Origin: Rubrivivax sp.
GTDB taxonomy: Bacteria; Pseudomonadota; Gammaproteobacteria; Burkholderiales; Burkholderiaceae_C
Direction of reading: 5' to 3'
NCBI GenBank assembly: GCA_027485165.1
Contig: JAIXRN010000014.1
Coordinates: 46,953-110,952 of the forward strand
DNA: 64,000 nucleotides
Positions 45,491 to 54,241 of this stretch are shown in pieces. The position numbers and the translations under genes are program-made. Below the pieces are notes generated by a model that did no database searches, was not told where the DNA came from, and saw nothing but the letters and a program-made list of their open reading frames with translations. The stretch's first letter is position 1, and every line of letters starts with the position of its first letter.

Positions 45491-46816
45491 CTAGAAGGGG
45501 TGGCCGATGGCACGCGAACGCGCCACTTCACCCTGGCGGAAACGGGCATGGTGGGCTTCCACCTTGTCCAGGTCGTAGAGGTAATTCACCATCATGCCGA
45601 AGGACTGGCGCAGCCCTTCTGGTGACAGGTTGCCGCGCAGGTTCAGCCTCTCCAGCCGCGCGCCGTTGTCCAGGTGGAAGCGCGCCACCGGGTCGCCTGC
45701 CGGGGTGGGCGCCAGGCAGGCCAGGTAGGCCGTGCACAGGCGCTGCAGCGCAGCTTCGTCGTCCGGGCCCATGGCCTTGTGCGTGGCGGCGCTGCGCAGG
45801 GCTTCCAGCTCGCCGCCGCACAGCTGGTGCAGGCGGTCGTACGCGGCCTGCAGTTCGGTGGCGGCGCCCTTCTTCAGCCCGGGCAGGGCGGCCAGGTCGG
45901 GCTTCTTCAGCAGCCAGTTGGCAAAGCCCGGGATGGGCGACAGCGTGCCGAAGACCCGCAGCCGCGGCACGTCGCGCTGCAGCTGCTGGGCCACGGTCTT
46001 GATGAGGAAGTTGCCCAGCGACACGCCCTTCAGCCCGGGTTCGCAGTTGCTGATGCTGTAGAAGGCGGCGGTGCGAAAGCGCTCGGGCGGCAGCGGCGCG
46101 CTGGTCTTGTCGATCAGCGGGGCGATGCCGGGGGGCAGCTCGGGCAGCAGGGCCACTTCGACGAAGATCAGCGGCTCGGCCGGCAGCTGCGGGTGGAAGA
46201 AGGCGAAGCAGCGGCGGTCGGGCTGCAGGCGGCGGCGCAGGTCTTCCCAGCCGTCGATGGCGTGCACGGCTTCGTGCTGGATGATCTTTTCCAGCAGCTG
46301 CGCGGGCGAATTCCAGTCCACGCGCTTCATCTGCAGAAAGCCCGGGTTGAACCACGACCCCAGCAGGTGCAGCAGGTCGGCTTCGATAACCTGCAGTTCC
46401 GGCCGTGTGCGCAGGCGCTGCAGCAGCGCTCGGCGCAGGCCCAGCACCGCCGCCGTGCCGCCGGGCATGCGGTTCAGGCGGCGGAAGAGTTCCTGCCGCG
46501 GGGGTTCAGCCGCCAGTTGCAGGGCCTGCAGGGTGGCGGCGTCGCCCTTTTCGGCATAGGCCTGGGCGCAGCGCAGCACGGCCGTGGGGTTGGGGTTCAG
46601 GCCCTGGGCCAGGAAGTCGAACAGACCGTCCAGCGCGTCCAGCGCCGGGCGCGGGGCCTGGGTCAGCTCGGTCAGGCGCTGCACCACGTCGGCGGCCAGG
46701 GCCAGGGCGCCCATTTCGCCGTCTTCGGACAGCAGCTTCTTGCAGTCCAGCACCAGCCGGCGGCTGGTGCGGGCGGTGCGTTGGCGGTCGGCGGCGTGTT
46801 TCAGGTCTTCGAACAT
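45491..46816 (-). CDS. matA: Malonyl-CoA decarboxylase
   Basis: A 441-residue enzyme that converts malonyl-CoA to acetyl-CoA and CO2. The helical N-terminal domain is followed by the catalytic GNAT-like domain with HPQLPAEPLIFVEVAL, SNCEPGLKGVSLGNFL, the catalytic S293 (TLSPIPGF) and H381 (FHLDNGA). It is first in the leftward operon matA-bug-matB. No GntR-type regulator (MatR) is adjacent; the antiporter gene upstream ends 22 nt before it and may be on the same transcript. Confidence 0.93.
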   Translation of the reverse strand: MFEDLKHAADRQRTARTSRRLVLDCKKLLSEDGEMGALALAADVVQRLTELTQAPRPALDALDGLFDFLAQGLNPNPTAVLRCAQAYAEKGDAATLQALQLAAEPPRQELFRRLNRMPGGTAAVLGLRRALLQRLRTRPELQVIEADLLHLLGSWFNPGFLQMKRVDWNSPAQLLEKIIQHEAVHAIDGWEDLRRRLQPDRRCFAFFHPQLPAEPLIFVEVALLPELPPGIAPLIDKTSAPLPPERFRTAAFYSISNCEPGLKGVSLGNFLIKTVAQQLQRDVPRLRVFGTLSPIPGFANWLLKKPDLAALPGLKKGAATELQAAYDRLHQLCGGELEALRSAATHKAMGPDDEAALQRLCTAYLACLAPTPAGDPVARFHLDNGARLERLNLRGNLSPEGLRQSFGMMVNYLYDLDKVEAHHARFRQGEVARSRAIGHPF

Positions 46817-46838
46817 GGGCGCGCGCAGTCTGCCTGCG

Positions 46839-48059
46839 TCAGCGCGCTTTCTCCATCAGGGCTTGCAGCCTTGCCAGACGCGGCGCAACCTGCGGGATGG
46901 TCAGCATGGTGCTCATCACCGCCATCAGCAGCAGGGCGGTGAAGGTGTCGGCGCTGATGAGCCGCTTGTCCAGCAGGATGTTGGCAAAGATGATCATGAT
47001 CAGTGCCTTGGTCTGCAGCAGCCAGCCGATCACCAGGGCCTGGCCTTTCGGCCAGCCCAGCACGCGCCCGGCCAGGCCCACGCCCAGCAGTTTGCCGCCC
47101 ACGGCCGCGGCCAGCAGCAGCAGGGCTGCCAGCAGCACCGTGCTGCCGCCCAGCTGCCACTGCGTGCGCAGCCCGGTGCTCAGGAAGAACACCGGCATCA
47201 GCACCAGCAGCACGTGGTGGCGCAGGCTGTCCAGCGCGTGTTCGTCGAACCAGCGCTTGTCCAGCACCACCCCGGCCAGGAAGGCGCCCACGATGTAGTG
47301 CAGGCCAGCCCAGTCGGCCCCCAGCGCGCACAGCAGCAGCCACACCAGGCCCAGCGCCCAGCGGTCGCGCGGCGCCAGCTGCGGCATCAGCCGGGCAAAG
47401 CCCCAGGCTGCAGCCGCGAACACCAGCAGGAACACCGCTTGCCGGCCCACCCGCACCCAGTCCAGCAGGATCAACGCCAGCACGGCCCAGATGGCGATGT
47501 CGTCCAGGCTGGCGTAGCGCAGCACGCGCTGGCCCAGCGGCTGGCGCAGGATGCCCAGCTTGTCCAGGAACAGCACCAGGATGGGCAGCGCCGTCACCGC
47601 GCAGGCCATGCCCAGCCCCAGCACGAACTGCCAGGGCTGGGCAGCCGGCCCGGCCCAGCCGCCACCGCCAAGGGCCAGCAGGGCCAGGCCGGCCGCACTG
47701 CCCAGCAGCAGCGGCACGCCCAGCGCCAGCCCGGCGGTGATGCCGCTGTCGCGGCGCTGCACCCAGGCCTGGCGCAGGTCGAGTTCGATGCCGGCCAGCC
47801 AGACGAAGATCGTCACCCCCCAGGTGGCCAGGCCGGCCAGCGACTGCACCACGGCCGGCGTGAACAGGGCGCGGTGCAGGTCGGGCAGGGCCTGGCCCAG
47901 CAGGCCGGGGCCCAGCACGATGCCCATCACGATCTGCACCACCACCAGCGGCGCCCAGTCGTCGGTGCGCAACAGCCGCCAGACCGCCCAGGGCAAGGCG
48001 AAGATCAGCGCCAGGGCGGCCAGAAAGAGTTCGGTTGTCGTCAGCGCGTGCGCAGCCAT
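46839..48059 (-). CDS. CPA2-type cation/proton antiporter
   Basis: A 406-residue membrane protein with about 12 helices of the sodium/proton exchanger (Kef/NapA-like) type. The paired aspartates of the transport site appear in YASLDDIAIWAVL, and the unwound helix region in GWLLQTKALIMIIF. No C-terminal TrkA-N domain is present, so it is the short form. It is transcribed toward matA with a 22-nt gap. Transported ion unknown. Confidence 0.88.
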   Translation of the reverse strand: MAAHALTTTELFLAALALIFALPWAVWRLLRTDDWAPLVVVQIVMGIVLGPGLLGQALPDLHRALFTPAVVQSLAGLATWGVTIFVWLAGIELDLRQAWVQRRDSGITAGLALGVPLLLGSAAGLALLALGGGGWAGPAAQPWQFVLGLGMACAVTALPILVLFLDKLGILRQPLGQRVLRYASLDDIAIWAVLALILLDWVRVGRQAVFLLVFAAAAWGFARLMPQLAPRDRWALGLVWLLLCALGADWAGLHYIVGAFLAGVVLDKRWFDEHALDSLRHHVLLVLMPVFFLSTGLRTQWQLGGSTVLLAALLLLAAAVGGKLLGVGLAGRVLGWPKGQALVIGWLLQTKALIMIIFANILLDKRLISADTFTALLLMAVMSTMLTIPQVAPRLARLQALMEKAR

Positions 48060-48239
48060 GGGCGCGCATTCTGGGCGACGGCGCCCGGGTTCCAGCCTGG
48101 GGGGTGGACGTGTCAGCCGGGGGTTAGGCCGGATGGGCGCGGGCCGGGGCAGTCACAACACTTCCAGGTGTGGGCCTATTGCCGCTGGCCATGGCGGCCC
48201 GGGGCCCCCGCACCCCACCCAGAACACCGAGGAACCCCC

Positions 48240-50390
48240 ATGCACCCCGCCCGCCGCCCTGCCACCGCCATCTCCCGCACGAACCGGCGCACCCCCACCC
48301 CGGCCCCCCTGCTCAGCCTGCTGGCCAGCGCCCTGCTGCTGTCAGCCTGCGGCGGCGGCAGCACCAGCATCAGCTTGGGCAGCGGTGACTATGAAATCAA
48401 CGTCGCTCCGGCCGGTGTGCGCGCCCTCAGCAGCACCCCCTACGACGGCAACAGCGACGACCTGCTGACGGCCGGCCTGGGCCGCGCCGGGCTGGCTTCG
48501 GCCGTGGCGCCCACCCTGTCGGCCACGCCCACGGCGGCCGAGCTGCGCAAGCTGGCCATCCACACCAACTACCGCGCCATCGTCGACACCACGGCCGGCG
48601 GCGGCTTCGGCACGCTGTACGGCCCGAACATCAGTGCCGACGGCGTGGTGGGCACGGGCGACGGCAAGATTGCTGGCGTCGAGCACATCGCGGTGGACGG
48701 CTCTGGCAACACGCTGATGCTGCAGGTGCCGGCCAGCTTCAGCGCCAGCGCGCCGTGCATCGTCACCGGCACGTCCTCGGGGTCACGCGGGGTTTATGGC
48801 GCCATCGGCTCTTCGGGCGAATGGGGCCTGAAGCGCGGCTGCGCTGTGGTCTACACCGACAAAGGCACGGGCAACGGGGTACACGACCTGCAGAACAACA
48901 CCGTCAACCTGTTCGACGGCCGCCGCAGTGCTGCGGCAGCGGCGGGCAGCAACAGCAACTTCACCGCGGCGCTGACGGCCGCCGAGCTGGCCACTTTCAA
49001 CGCCGCCACGCCCAACCGCTTTGCCGTGCGGCACGCCCATTCAGGCACCAACCCCGAAAGCAGCTGGGGCCAGCACACACTGAAGGCGATCGAATACGCC
49101 TTCTGGCGCCTGAACGAAACCTACGGCCCCGCTCTGGCCGACGGCCGCCGCACCAAGCTCATCACCCCGGCCAACACCATCGTCATCGCGTCCAGCGTGT
49201 CGAACGGCGCCGGTGCTGCCATCGCCGCGGCCGAGCAGGACACGGCCGGCCTGATCGACGGCGTGGCCGTGAGCGAACCCAATGTACAGCTGGCCAGCGG
49301 CGCCACGCTCAACATCCAGCGCGGTGCGCGGCCGGCCTACACCGGCGGCAGCAAGGCGCTGTACGACTACTTCAGCTATGGCAACCTGCTGCAGCCCTGC
49401 GCTGCGCTGGCCACGGCCGCGGCGGGCGGGCCCTTTGCCTTCAGCGGCGGCACGGCCTTTGTCGCGGGCAACCGCTGCGCCGCGCTGGCCGCGCAGGGCC
49501 TGGTGACGGGCAGCACCACCCAGGCCCAGGCCGATGACGCGCTGGCCAAGCTGCGCGCCTATGGCTGGGAAAGCGAAGCCGACGTGCTGCATGCCAGCCA
49601 CTACCTGTTTGCCAGCCCGGCCATCGCCGTGACCTATGCCAATGCGCACGGCCGCTTCAGCGTGAAGGACAACCTCTGTGGCTTCAGTTTCGGCGCCGTC
49701 GACGCCACGGGCACGCCCATCGCGGCGGCGCCTGCGGCGATTGCCGGCATCTTCGGCACCTGCAACGGCGTGCCGCCCAGCGGCGCGCTGCAACTCATCA
49801 ACAACAACGCCGTGGGTGGCGCGCGCAACCACACGGCCGCGACCTCCGCCAGCACCAACGCGCTGGACTTCAGCTTTGACGGTGCGCTGTGCCTGCGCAA
49901 TCTGTGGACGGGCAGCACGGCCAATGCCCAGGCCGTGAAGGCCGGTGTGGCCGAAGTGGTGCGCAATGCCAACCTGCGAGGCAAGCCCACGCTGATCGTG
50001 CACGGCCGCAGCGACACCCTGGTGCCGGTGAACTTCAGCTCGCGCCCCTACGTGCTGCGCAACAGCCAGGTGGAAGGCGCGGCCAGCCGGCTGCGCTATG
50101 TCGAAGTGGCCAACGCCCAGCACTTCGATTCCTTCCTGCCTTTCGCCGGCTACGACAACCGCTACGTGCCCCTGCACCTGTACTTCAACCGGGCGCTGGA
50201 CGCGATGTGGGCGCACCTGAAAACCGGCGCGGCGCTGCCGCCTTCGCAGCTGGTGCGCACCACGCCGCGCGGCGGTGCGCCCGGGGCGGCGAATGCGATC
50301 GCGCCCAGCAACGTGCCCGCCATCGCCGTCAGCCCGGCTGCGGCCGACCGCATCAGCATCGAAGGCAACACGCTGCGGCTGCCGGACTGA
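48240..50390 (+). CDS. D-(-)-3-hydroxybutyrate oligomer hydrolase, lipoprotein
   Basis: A 716-residue enzyme that hydrolyses soluble 3-hydroxybutyrate oligomers, a step in polyhydroxybutyrate use. The signal peptide ends in a lipobox (LLLSACGGG, C37), so the protein is probably lipid-anchored. The probable nucleophile is in VIASSVSNGAGAA, and a late GKPTLIVHGRSDTLVPVNFS gives the acid and fold context, with the histidine possibly in NAQHFDSFLPF. ATG 48240 has GAGGAA at 48229-48234. The upstream 180-nt gap (48060-48239) shows no clear promoter. Confidence 0.9.
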   Translation: MHPARRPATAISRTNRRTPTPAPLLSLLASALLLSACGGGSTSISLGSGDYEINVAPAGVRALSSTPYDGNSDDLLTAGLGRAGLASAVAPTLSATPTAAELRKLAIHTNYRAIVDTTAGGGFGTLYGPNISADGVVGTGDGKIAGVEHIAVDGSGNTLMLQVPASFSASAPCIVTGTSSGSRGVYGAIGSSGEWGLKRGCAVVYTDKGTGNGVHDLQNNTVNLFDGRRSAAAAAGSNSNFTAALTAAELATFNAATPNRFAVRHAHSGTNPESSWGQHTLKAIEYAFWRLNETYGPALADGRRTKLITPANTIVIASSVSNGAGAAIAAAEQDTAGLIDGVAVSEPNVQLASGATLNIQRGARPAYTGGSKALYDYFSYGNLLQPCAALATAAAGGPFAFSGGTAFVAGNRCAALAAQGLVTGSTTQAQADDALAKLRAYGWESEADVLHASHYLFASPAIAVTYANAHGRFSVKDNLCGFSFGAVDATGTPIAAAPAAIAGIFGTCNGVPPSGALQLINNNAVGGARNHTAATSASTNALDFSFDGALCLRNLWTGSTANAQAVKAGVAEVVRNANLRGKPTLIVHGRSDTLVPVNFSSRPYVLRNSQVEGAASRLRYVEVANAQHFDSFLPFAGYDNRYVPLHLYFNRALDAMWAHLKTGAALPPSQLVRTTPRGGAPGAANAIAPSNVPAIAVSPAAADRISIEGNTLRLPD

Positions 50391-50505
50391 AGCCGGCACG
50401 TCCCCAAGCCAGGCGATGCGCTGCCCCTTCAGCCCTGGCTTGTGCGGGCGGTGCAGACGCACAATCCGCGGCAACAACTTTTCAACACGGCAGGGGAAGA
50501 AGTCC

Positions 50506-51135
50506 ATGACACATCAGACGCGGGTTTTGACGACGGCTGCGGCCCTGCTGGGCGCCATCGCCCTGGGGGGCTGCGCGTTGCCGATGCACAAGGACGGCCC
50601 GAAGGGGGGCCCCAAGGGCGGCCCCATCCGGCTGACGGCCTTGCAGACGCTGCAGGTGCAGGACGCCAATGGCAACGGCATCTTCGACGCAGCCGAGAAG
50701 GTGCTCAGCGTCAAGCAGTGCAGCAGCGAGCCGTGTGAAGTCACGATCACGCCTGCGCCGAAGGTGGCGCCGAACCTGGTGGCCGGTTTTGACTGCGGTA
50801 TCCGCCTCAGCGACGAGGTGCTGGTGTTCAGCCGGCAGATCACGCGCCTGAGCTGGCTGCTGGCCGAACCGGCCGGCGCCAGCGTCGACTACCGCTTCAC
50901 GCCCCTGCCTGCAGACCCTGCAGAGCCTTACGGCATCTTCCTGTACGCCGACCCGGGCAAGCGCGAATTCAGCGTCGCGCAGGCCACGGCCCAGCGCTTC
51001 GTGCTGGCGCGCCAGGTGCGCCAGCAGGCCGGCTTTGCCTACGGCGTCTACCTGCAGTGGAAGCCCAAGGGCGCGTCCGACAAAGAGTGGCAAGCCTGCA
51101 ACCCGCTGGACCCGGTCATCATCGAACTGAACTGA
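50506..51135 (+). CDS. Hypothetical lipoprotein with EF-hand-like loop
   Basis: A 209-residue exported protein; I know no family. Its signal sequence ends in a lipobox (LGGC, C23). A Lys/Gly/Pro-rich repeat (GPKGGPKGGP) follows, then QDANGNGIFDAAEK, which matches the calcium loop of EF-hands and dockerins (D-x-N-G-N-G-x-x-D). The rest is beta-rich with three further cysteines that could form disulfides. GGGGAAG lies just before ATG 50506. It follows the oligomer hydrolase by 115 nt and might be co-transcribed. Confidence 0.7.
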   Translation: MTHQTRVLTTAAALLGAIALGGCALPMHKDGPKGGPKGGPIRLTALQTLQVQDANGNGIFDAAEKVLSVKQCSSEPCEVTITPAPKVAPNLVAGFDCGIRLSDEVLVFSRQITRLSWLLAEPAGASVDYRFTPLPADPAEPYGIFLYADPGKREFSVAQATAQRFVLARQVRQQAGFAYGVYLQWKPKGASDKEWQACNPLDPVIIELN

Positions 51136-51143
51136 ACTGAACT
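51124..51143. repeat. Pentanucleotide tandem repeat (GAACT x4) across a stop codon
   Basis: GAACT is repeated four times, 51124-51143. The repeat covers the last codons and the TGA stop of the lipoprotein gene. Gain or loss of a unit would move the reading frame at the extreme C-terminus only. Confidence 0.75.
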
Positions 51144-51161
51144 GGCCTCTGCGCGTAGCGC

Positions 51162-54083
51162 TCAGGCCGGTTCCAGGCCCAGCCGGCGCGCCGTCAGCCG
51201 CACGCGGCGGCCCAGTTCGGTGTCGGCATGCCAGCCGTGGTTGGCCAGCACCTGGCGGGCCTGGGCGAAGGCGGCCAAGCCTTCGTCTTCGCGCGTCGCG
51301 CGCAGGTGCCATTCGCTCAGGCTGCAGTACAGCAGGCCTTCGGCCAATGGGTCGGGCTTGTCCACCAGCAGCGCGCGTGCACGGTCGATGGTGTCGGCCG
51401 CTTCGGCCTGCAGGTCCATCCGGCACTGGGTGCCGGCCAGATAGGCGTTGTACTGCGCTTCGGCACGCGGTTCCTGGCAGGACTGTGCAGCGTCGCGGGC
51501 GGCCCCGAAGTGGTGGGCCGCCCGGGCCAGGTCGTTACTGGCTTCGGCCACCAGGCCCAGGTTGCAATGCACCACGTGGACCAGCCGGGCGTAGCCCAGA
51601 GCCTTGGCCACTTCCAGGGCCTGGGCCAGTTCTTCGCTGGCGCGCTGGTGCTGCCCCAATTCATGCAGTACCACCCCCAGATTGCAGCGGGCGCTGCCTT
51701 CGAAGCGCGTGCTGCCGACTTCGCTGGACAGGTTCAGGGCCTGTTCGTAGGTCTTGCGCGCCTGTTCCAGTTCGCCTTCGGAAAAGTGCAGTCCGGCCAG
51801 GTTGTTCAGCAATGCCGCCTGCCATTGCTTGTTGCCTTCGGCAAAGCCGATCGCCAGCGCTTCTGAAAAGTAGCGCCGCGCATCGGCCAGCCGGCCCTGG
51901 TACTGCATCAGCGCGCCCTGGGCGTTCAGCACCCAGCGCAGCCAGTAGCTGGGCCCCAGCCGCGTGGCATGGGCCATGGCGCGTTCCAGGTGTTCGGCCG
52001 ATGCCTGGTAGTCGCCGGCCGCCATTTCCACTTCGCCCATCAGCGAATGCGCCGCCGCCCAGGCTTCGTCGTCTTCGGGCGGGATGTCTGCGCCCAGGGT
52101 GCGCAGCGCGGCTTCTCGGGCCAGCACCTGGTCGCCCAGCGCCAGGTGTGCGCGCCCGGCCACCTGGTCGATCCACAGCCGATGTTCTTCCTGCAGCGCC
52201 TGCATGCTGCGCATGCGCTCGGCCAGCTGGGTGGCGAAGACGAAGGGGCCGCTCATGCGCAGCGCCGTCCACGACCGGCGCAGGCAGCCCACGGCCAGGT
52301 CGGCCTGGTCGTCGGCGGCGGCGTGTTCGCAGGCGCGTACCAGGTTGTCGAGTTCGATGCAGTGGCCGGCAGTCGTCTGCGCCTCGGTCAGCGCGGCATA
52401 GTAGGCATAGTGCCGGTGCCGCGTGGCCGCGGCCAGTTCCGGGCCGCTGCCGGGAAAGCTGCCTTCGCGCGACAGTTCCTCGGCGGCGAAGTCCTTTACG
52501 CTGCGCAGCAGGTTGAAGCGCGCGCCCAGCCGGGGGGTGACCAGGCTCTTGTCCACCAGCGACTGCAGCAGGTCGATGATCCAGGGCGCGTCGTCGCCCG
52601 GCGTGCTGCCGCCCAGCCCCAGGTGCACGACGGCCTGCACCGCCGGCCAGGCAAAGCCGCCTTCGAACACCGACAGCTGGGCCAGCACGCTGCGCTCATC
52701 CGGGCTCAGCAGGTCCCAGGACCAGGCCAAGGTGGCGCGCAGCGTGGCCTGGCGGTCGGGCCGGCCGCTGCCGGCGGCCAGCACGCGGAAGCGGTTGCCC
52801 ATGCGGGCCAGCAGCTCGGGCGTGGGCATCACCCGCACGCGCGGTGCGGCCAGTTCGATGGCCAGCGGCAGGCCGTCCAACAGGTCCACCAGCTGGCGCG
52901 TGGCTTCGGGCTCGGCGCCGGGGTCGTGTTCGGCATGGGCGGCGCGGGCGCGTTGGTGAAACAGCGTGGCAGCGTCATCGGCCGCCAGTGGCGCCAGCGC
53001 CTGGTTGCGTTCGCCGGCCAGGCCCAAAACTTCGCGCGATGTGACGATGAAGCGCGCCTGCGGCGCCGCGTCCAGCCAGCGGCCCAGGGTGTCGCGGGCA
53101 TAGGGCCGCAGCTGTTCGAAGTTGTCCAGGATCACCAGGCAGCGGCCACGCCCGGCCATCGCCCGGCCCAGCTGCACGGCGGCGTCGTTGCCCAGTGGCA
53201 CGTCCAGGCCCTGGCCGACGGCGTGCAGCAGGCCGTCGATGCCGCGTGCGGCCGCCAGGTCGCAGAACCACAGGCCGCCCGGGTGGTCGCCCAGCCAGGA
53301 CCAGGCATAGCGCAGCGCCAGCCGCGTCTTGCCCATGCCGCCCGGGCCGGTCAGCGTGATCAGGCGTGCGCCTTCACTGAATTGCCGCGCCACGGCTTGC
53401 AGTTCGAGACTGCGACCGACGAAGGAATCGCGCTCGCCGGGCAGGTTGTGCGGCACCTCGCGCGCGCCCACCCAGGCGCCGCCCATCTGCACCATGCGCT
53501 GGCTCTTGTCGCCGTCGGCCGGCGGCACGAAGCTGCTGTGGGCGTCGCCGATCTCGAACAGCTCGATCACGCTGTCCAGGCCCTTCATGCGCCAGTAGCC
53601 GTGGCTGACGCAGCGCCAGGGGCCGTCCAGTGCGCCGCTGCCGCGCAGGGCTTCCTGTGCCGCCGGGCTGGCCAGCGTCTGCCCCCCCTGGGCCAGGGAC
53701 ATCAGGCGCGCCGCCATGGCCTTGGCGATGCCCACCACTTCGGTGGGCTTGGCGCCCAGGTCGACTTCCTCGGGGCCGTTTTCGCGCAGCGTCAGCGGGC
53801 CCACGTGCAGGCCGGCGCGGGCCCGCAGCGGCACCGGCAGGCTGCCCAGCATGCGGTGGTAGTGGCTGCAGAAGGCCACGGCGTCGGCCGGTTGGTCGAA
53901 CAGCACCAGGAAGCCGTCGCTGCGGTCGATCTCGCGCCCGCGCCACTGACGCAGCAGTTCGCGCGACCGGCGGTCATGTTCGTCCCACAGGCTGGCCATG
54001 CCAGCGTCGCCCAAGCGGGTGTTGACGGCCGTGCTGTCGACGATGTCGGTGTAGAGAAGGGTGTATTCCTTGCGCATACCCAT
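51162..54083 (-). CDS. Class III nucleotide cyclase domain fused to STAND ATPase and TPR repeats
   Basis: A 973-residue multidomain protein. Residues about 5-175 form an adenylate/guanylate cyclase domain with the metal aspartates D13 (YTDIVDST) and D56 (RSDGFLVLF). Residues about 215-500 are an AAA/STAND ATPase with P-loop LTGPGGMGKTRLALR and Walker B CLVILDNFEQ. The remainder is TPR repeats. This is the architecture of large signalling cyclases that may integrate protein-protein input. ATG 54083 is used; ATG 54077 is equally possible. It is divergent from the DUF748 gene with a 158-nt gap. Confidence 0.88.
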   Translation of the reverse strand: MGMRKEYTLLYTDIVDSTAVNTRLGDAGMASLWDEHDRRSRELLRQWRGREIDRSDGFLVLFDQPADAVAFCSHYHRMLGSLPVPLRARAGLHVGPLTLRENGPEEVDLGAKPTEVVGIAKAMAARLMSLAQGGQTLASPAAQEALRGSGALDGPWRCVSHGYWRMKGLDSVIELFEIGDAHSSFVPPADGDKSQRMVQMGGAWVGAREVPHNLPGERDSFVGRSLELQAVARQFSEGARLITLTGPGGMGKTRLALRYAWSWLGDHPGGLWFCDLAAARGIDGLLHAVGQGLDVPLGNDAAVQLGRAMAGRGRCLVILDNFEQLRPYARDTLGRWLDAAPQARFIVTSREVLGLAGERNQALAPLAADDAATLFHQRARAAHAEHDPGAEPEATRQLVDLLDGLPLAIELAAPRVRVMPTPELLARMGNRFRVLAAGSGRPDRQATLRATLAWSWDLLSPDERSVLAQLSVFEGGFAWPAVQAVVHLGLGGSTPGDDAPWIIDLLQSLVDKSLVTPRLGARFNLLRSVKDFAAEELSREGSFPGSGPELAAATRHRHYAYYAALTEAQTTAGHCIELDNLVRACEHAAADDQADLAVGCLRRSWTALRMSGPFVFATQLAERMRSMQALQEEHRLWIDQVAGRAHLALGDQVLAREAALRTLGADIPPEDDEAWAAAHSLMGEVEMAAGDYQASAEHLERAMAHATRLGPSYWLRWVLNAQGALMQYQGRLADARRYFSEALAIGFAEGNKQWQAALLNNLAGLHFSEGELEQARKTYEQALNLSSEVGSTRFEGSARCNLGVVLHELGQHQRASEELAQALEVAKALGYARLVHVVHCNLGLVAEASNDLARAAHHFGAARDAAQSCQEPRAEAQYNAYLAGTQCRMDLQAEAADTIDRARALLVDKPDPLAEGLLYCSLSEWHLRATREDEGLAAFAQARQVLANHGWHADTELGRRVRLTARRLGLEPA

Positions 54084-54241
54084 TCGAATTTACTTGAAGG
54101 CCGTCACTTTTCATCGCGATGGGGGATGACACGACCAGCCCTGGGCCGTTGCCAAAAATGCCATTCCGCATTGGCACCACTTGCTGGGGCCTGGCGGGGC
54201 AGGCAGCATTGGCACATGCACTCGCCGTCTGCCCCGCCAAG

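Noticed and set aside
46584..48239. Upstream extension of the oligomer hydrolase frame by about 550 codons
   Set aside because: The extension lies antisense to matA and the antiporter, is low-complexity, and the lipoprotein signal begins at ATG 48240 with its own ribosome site.
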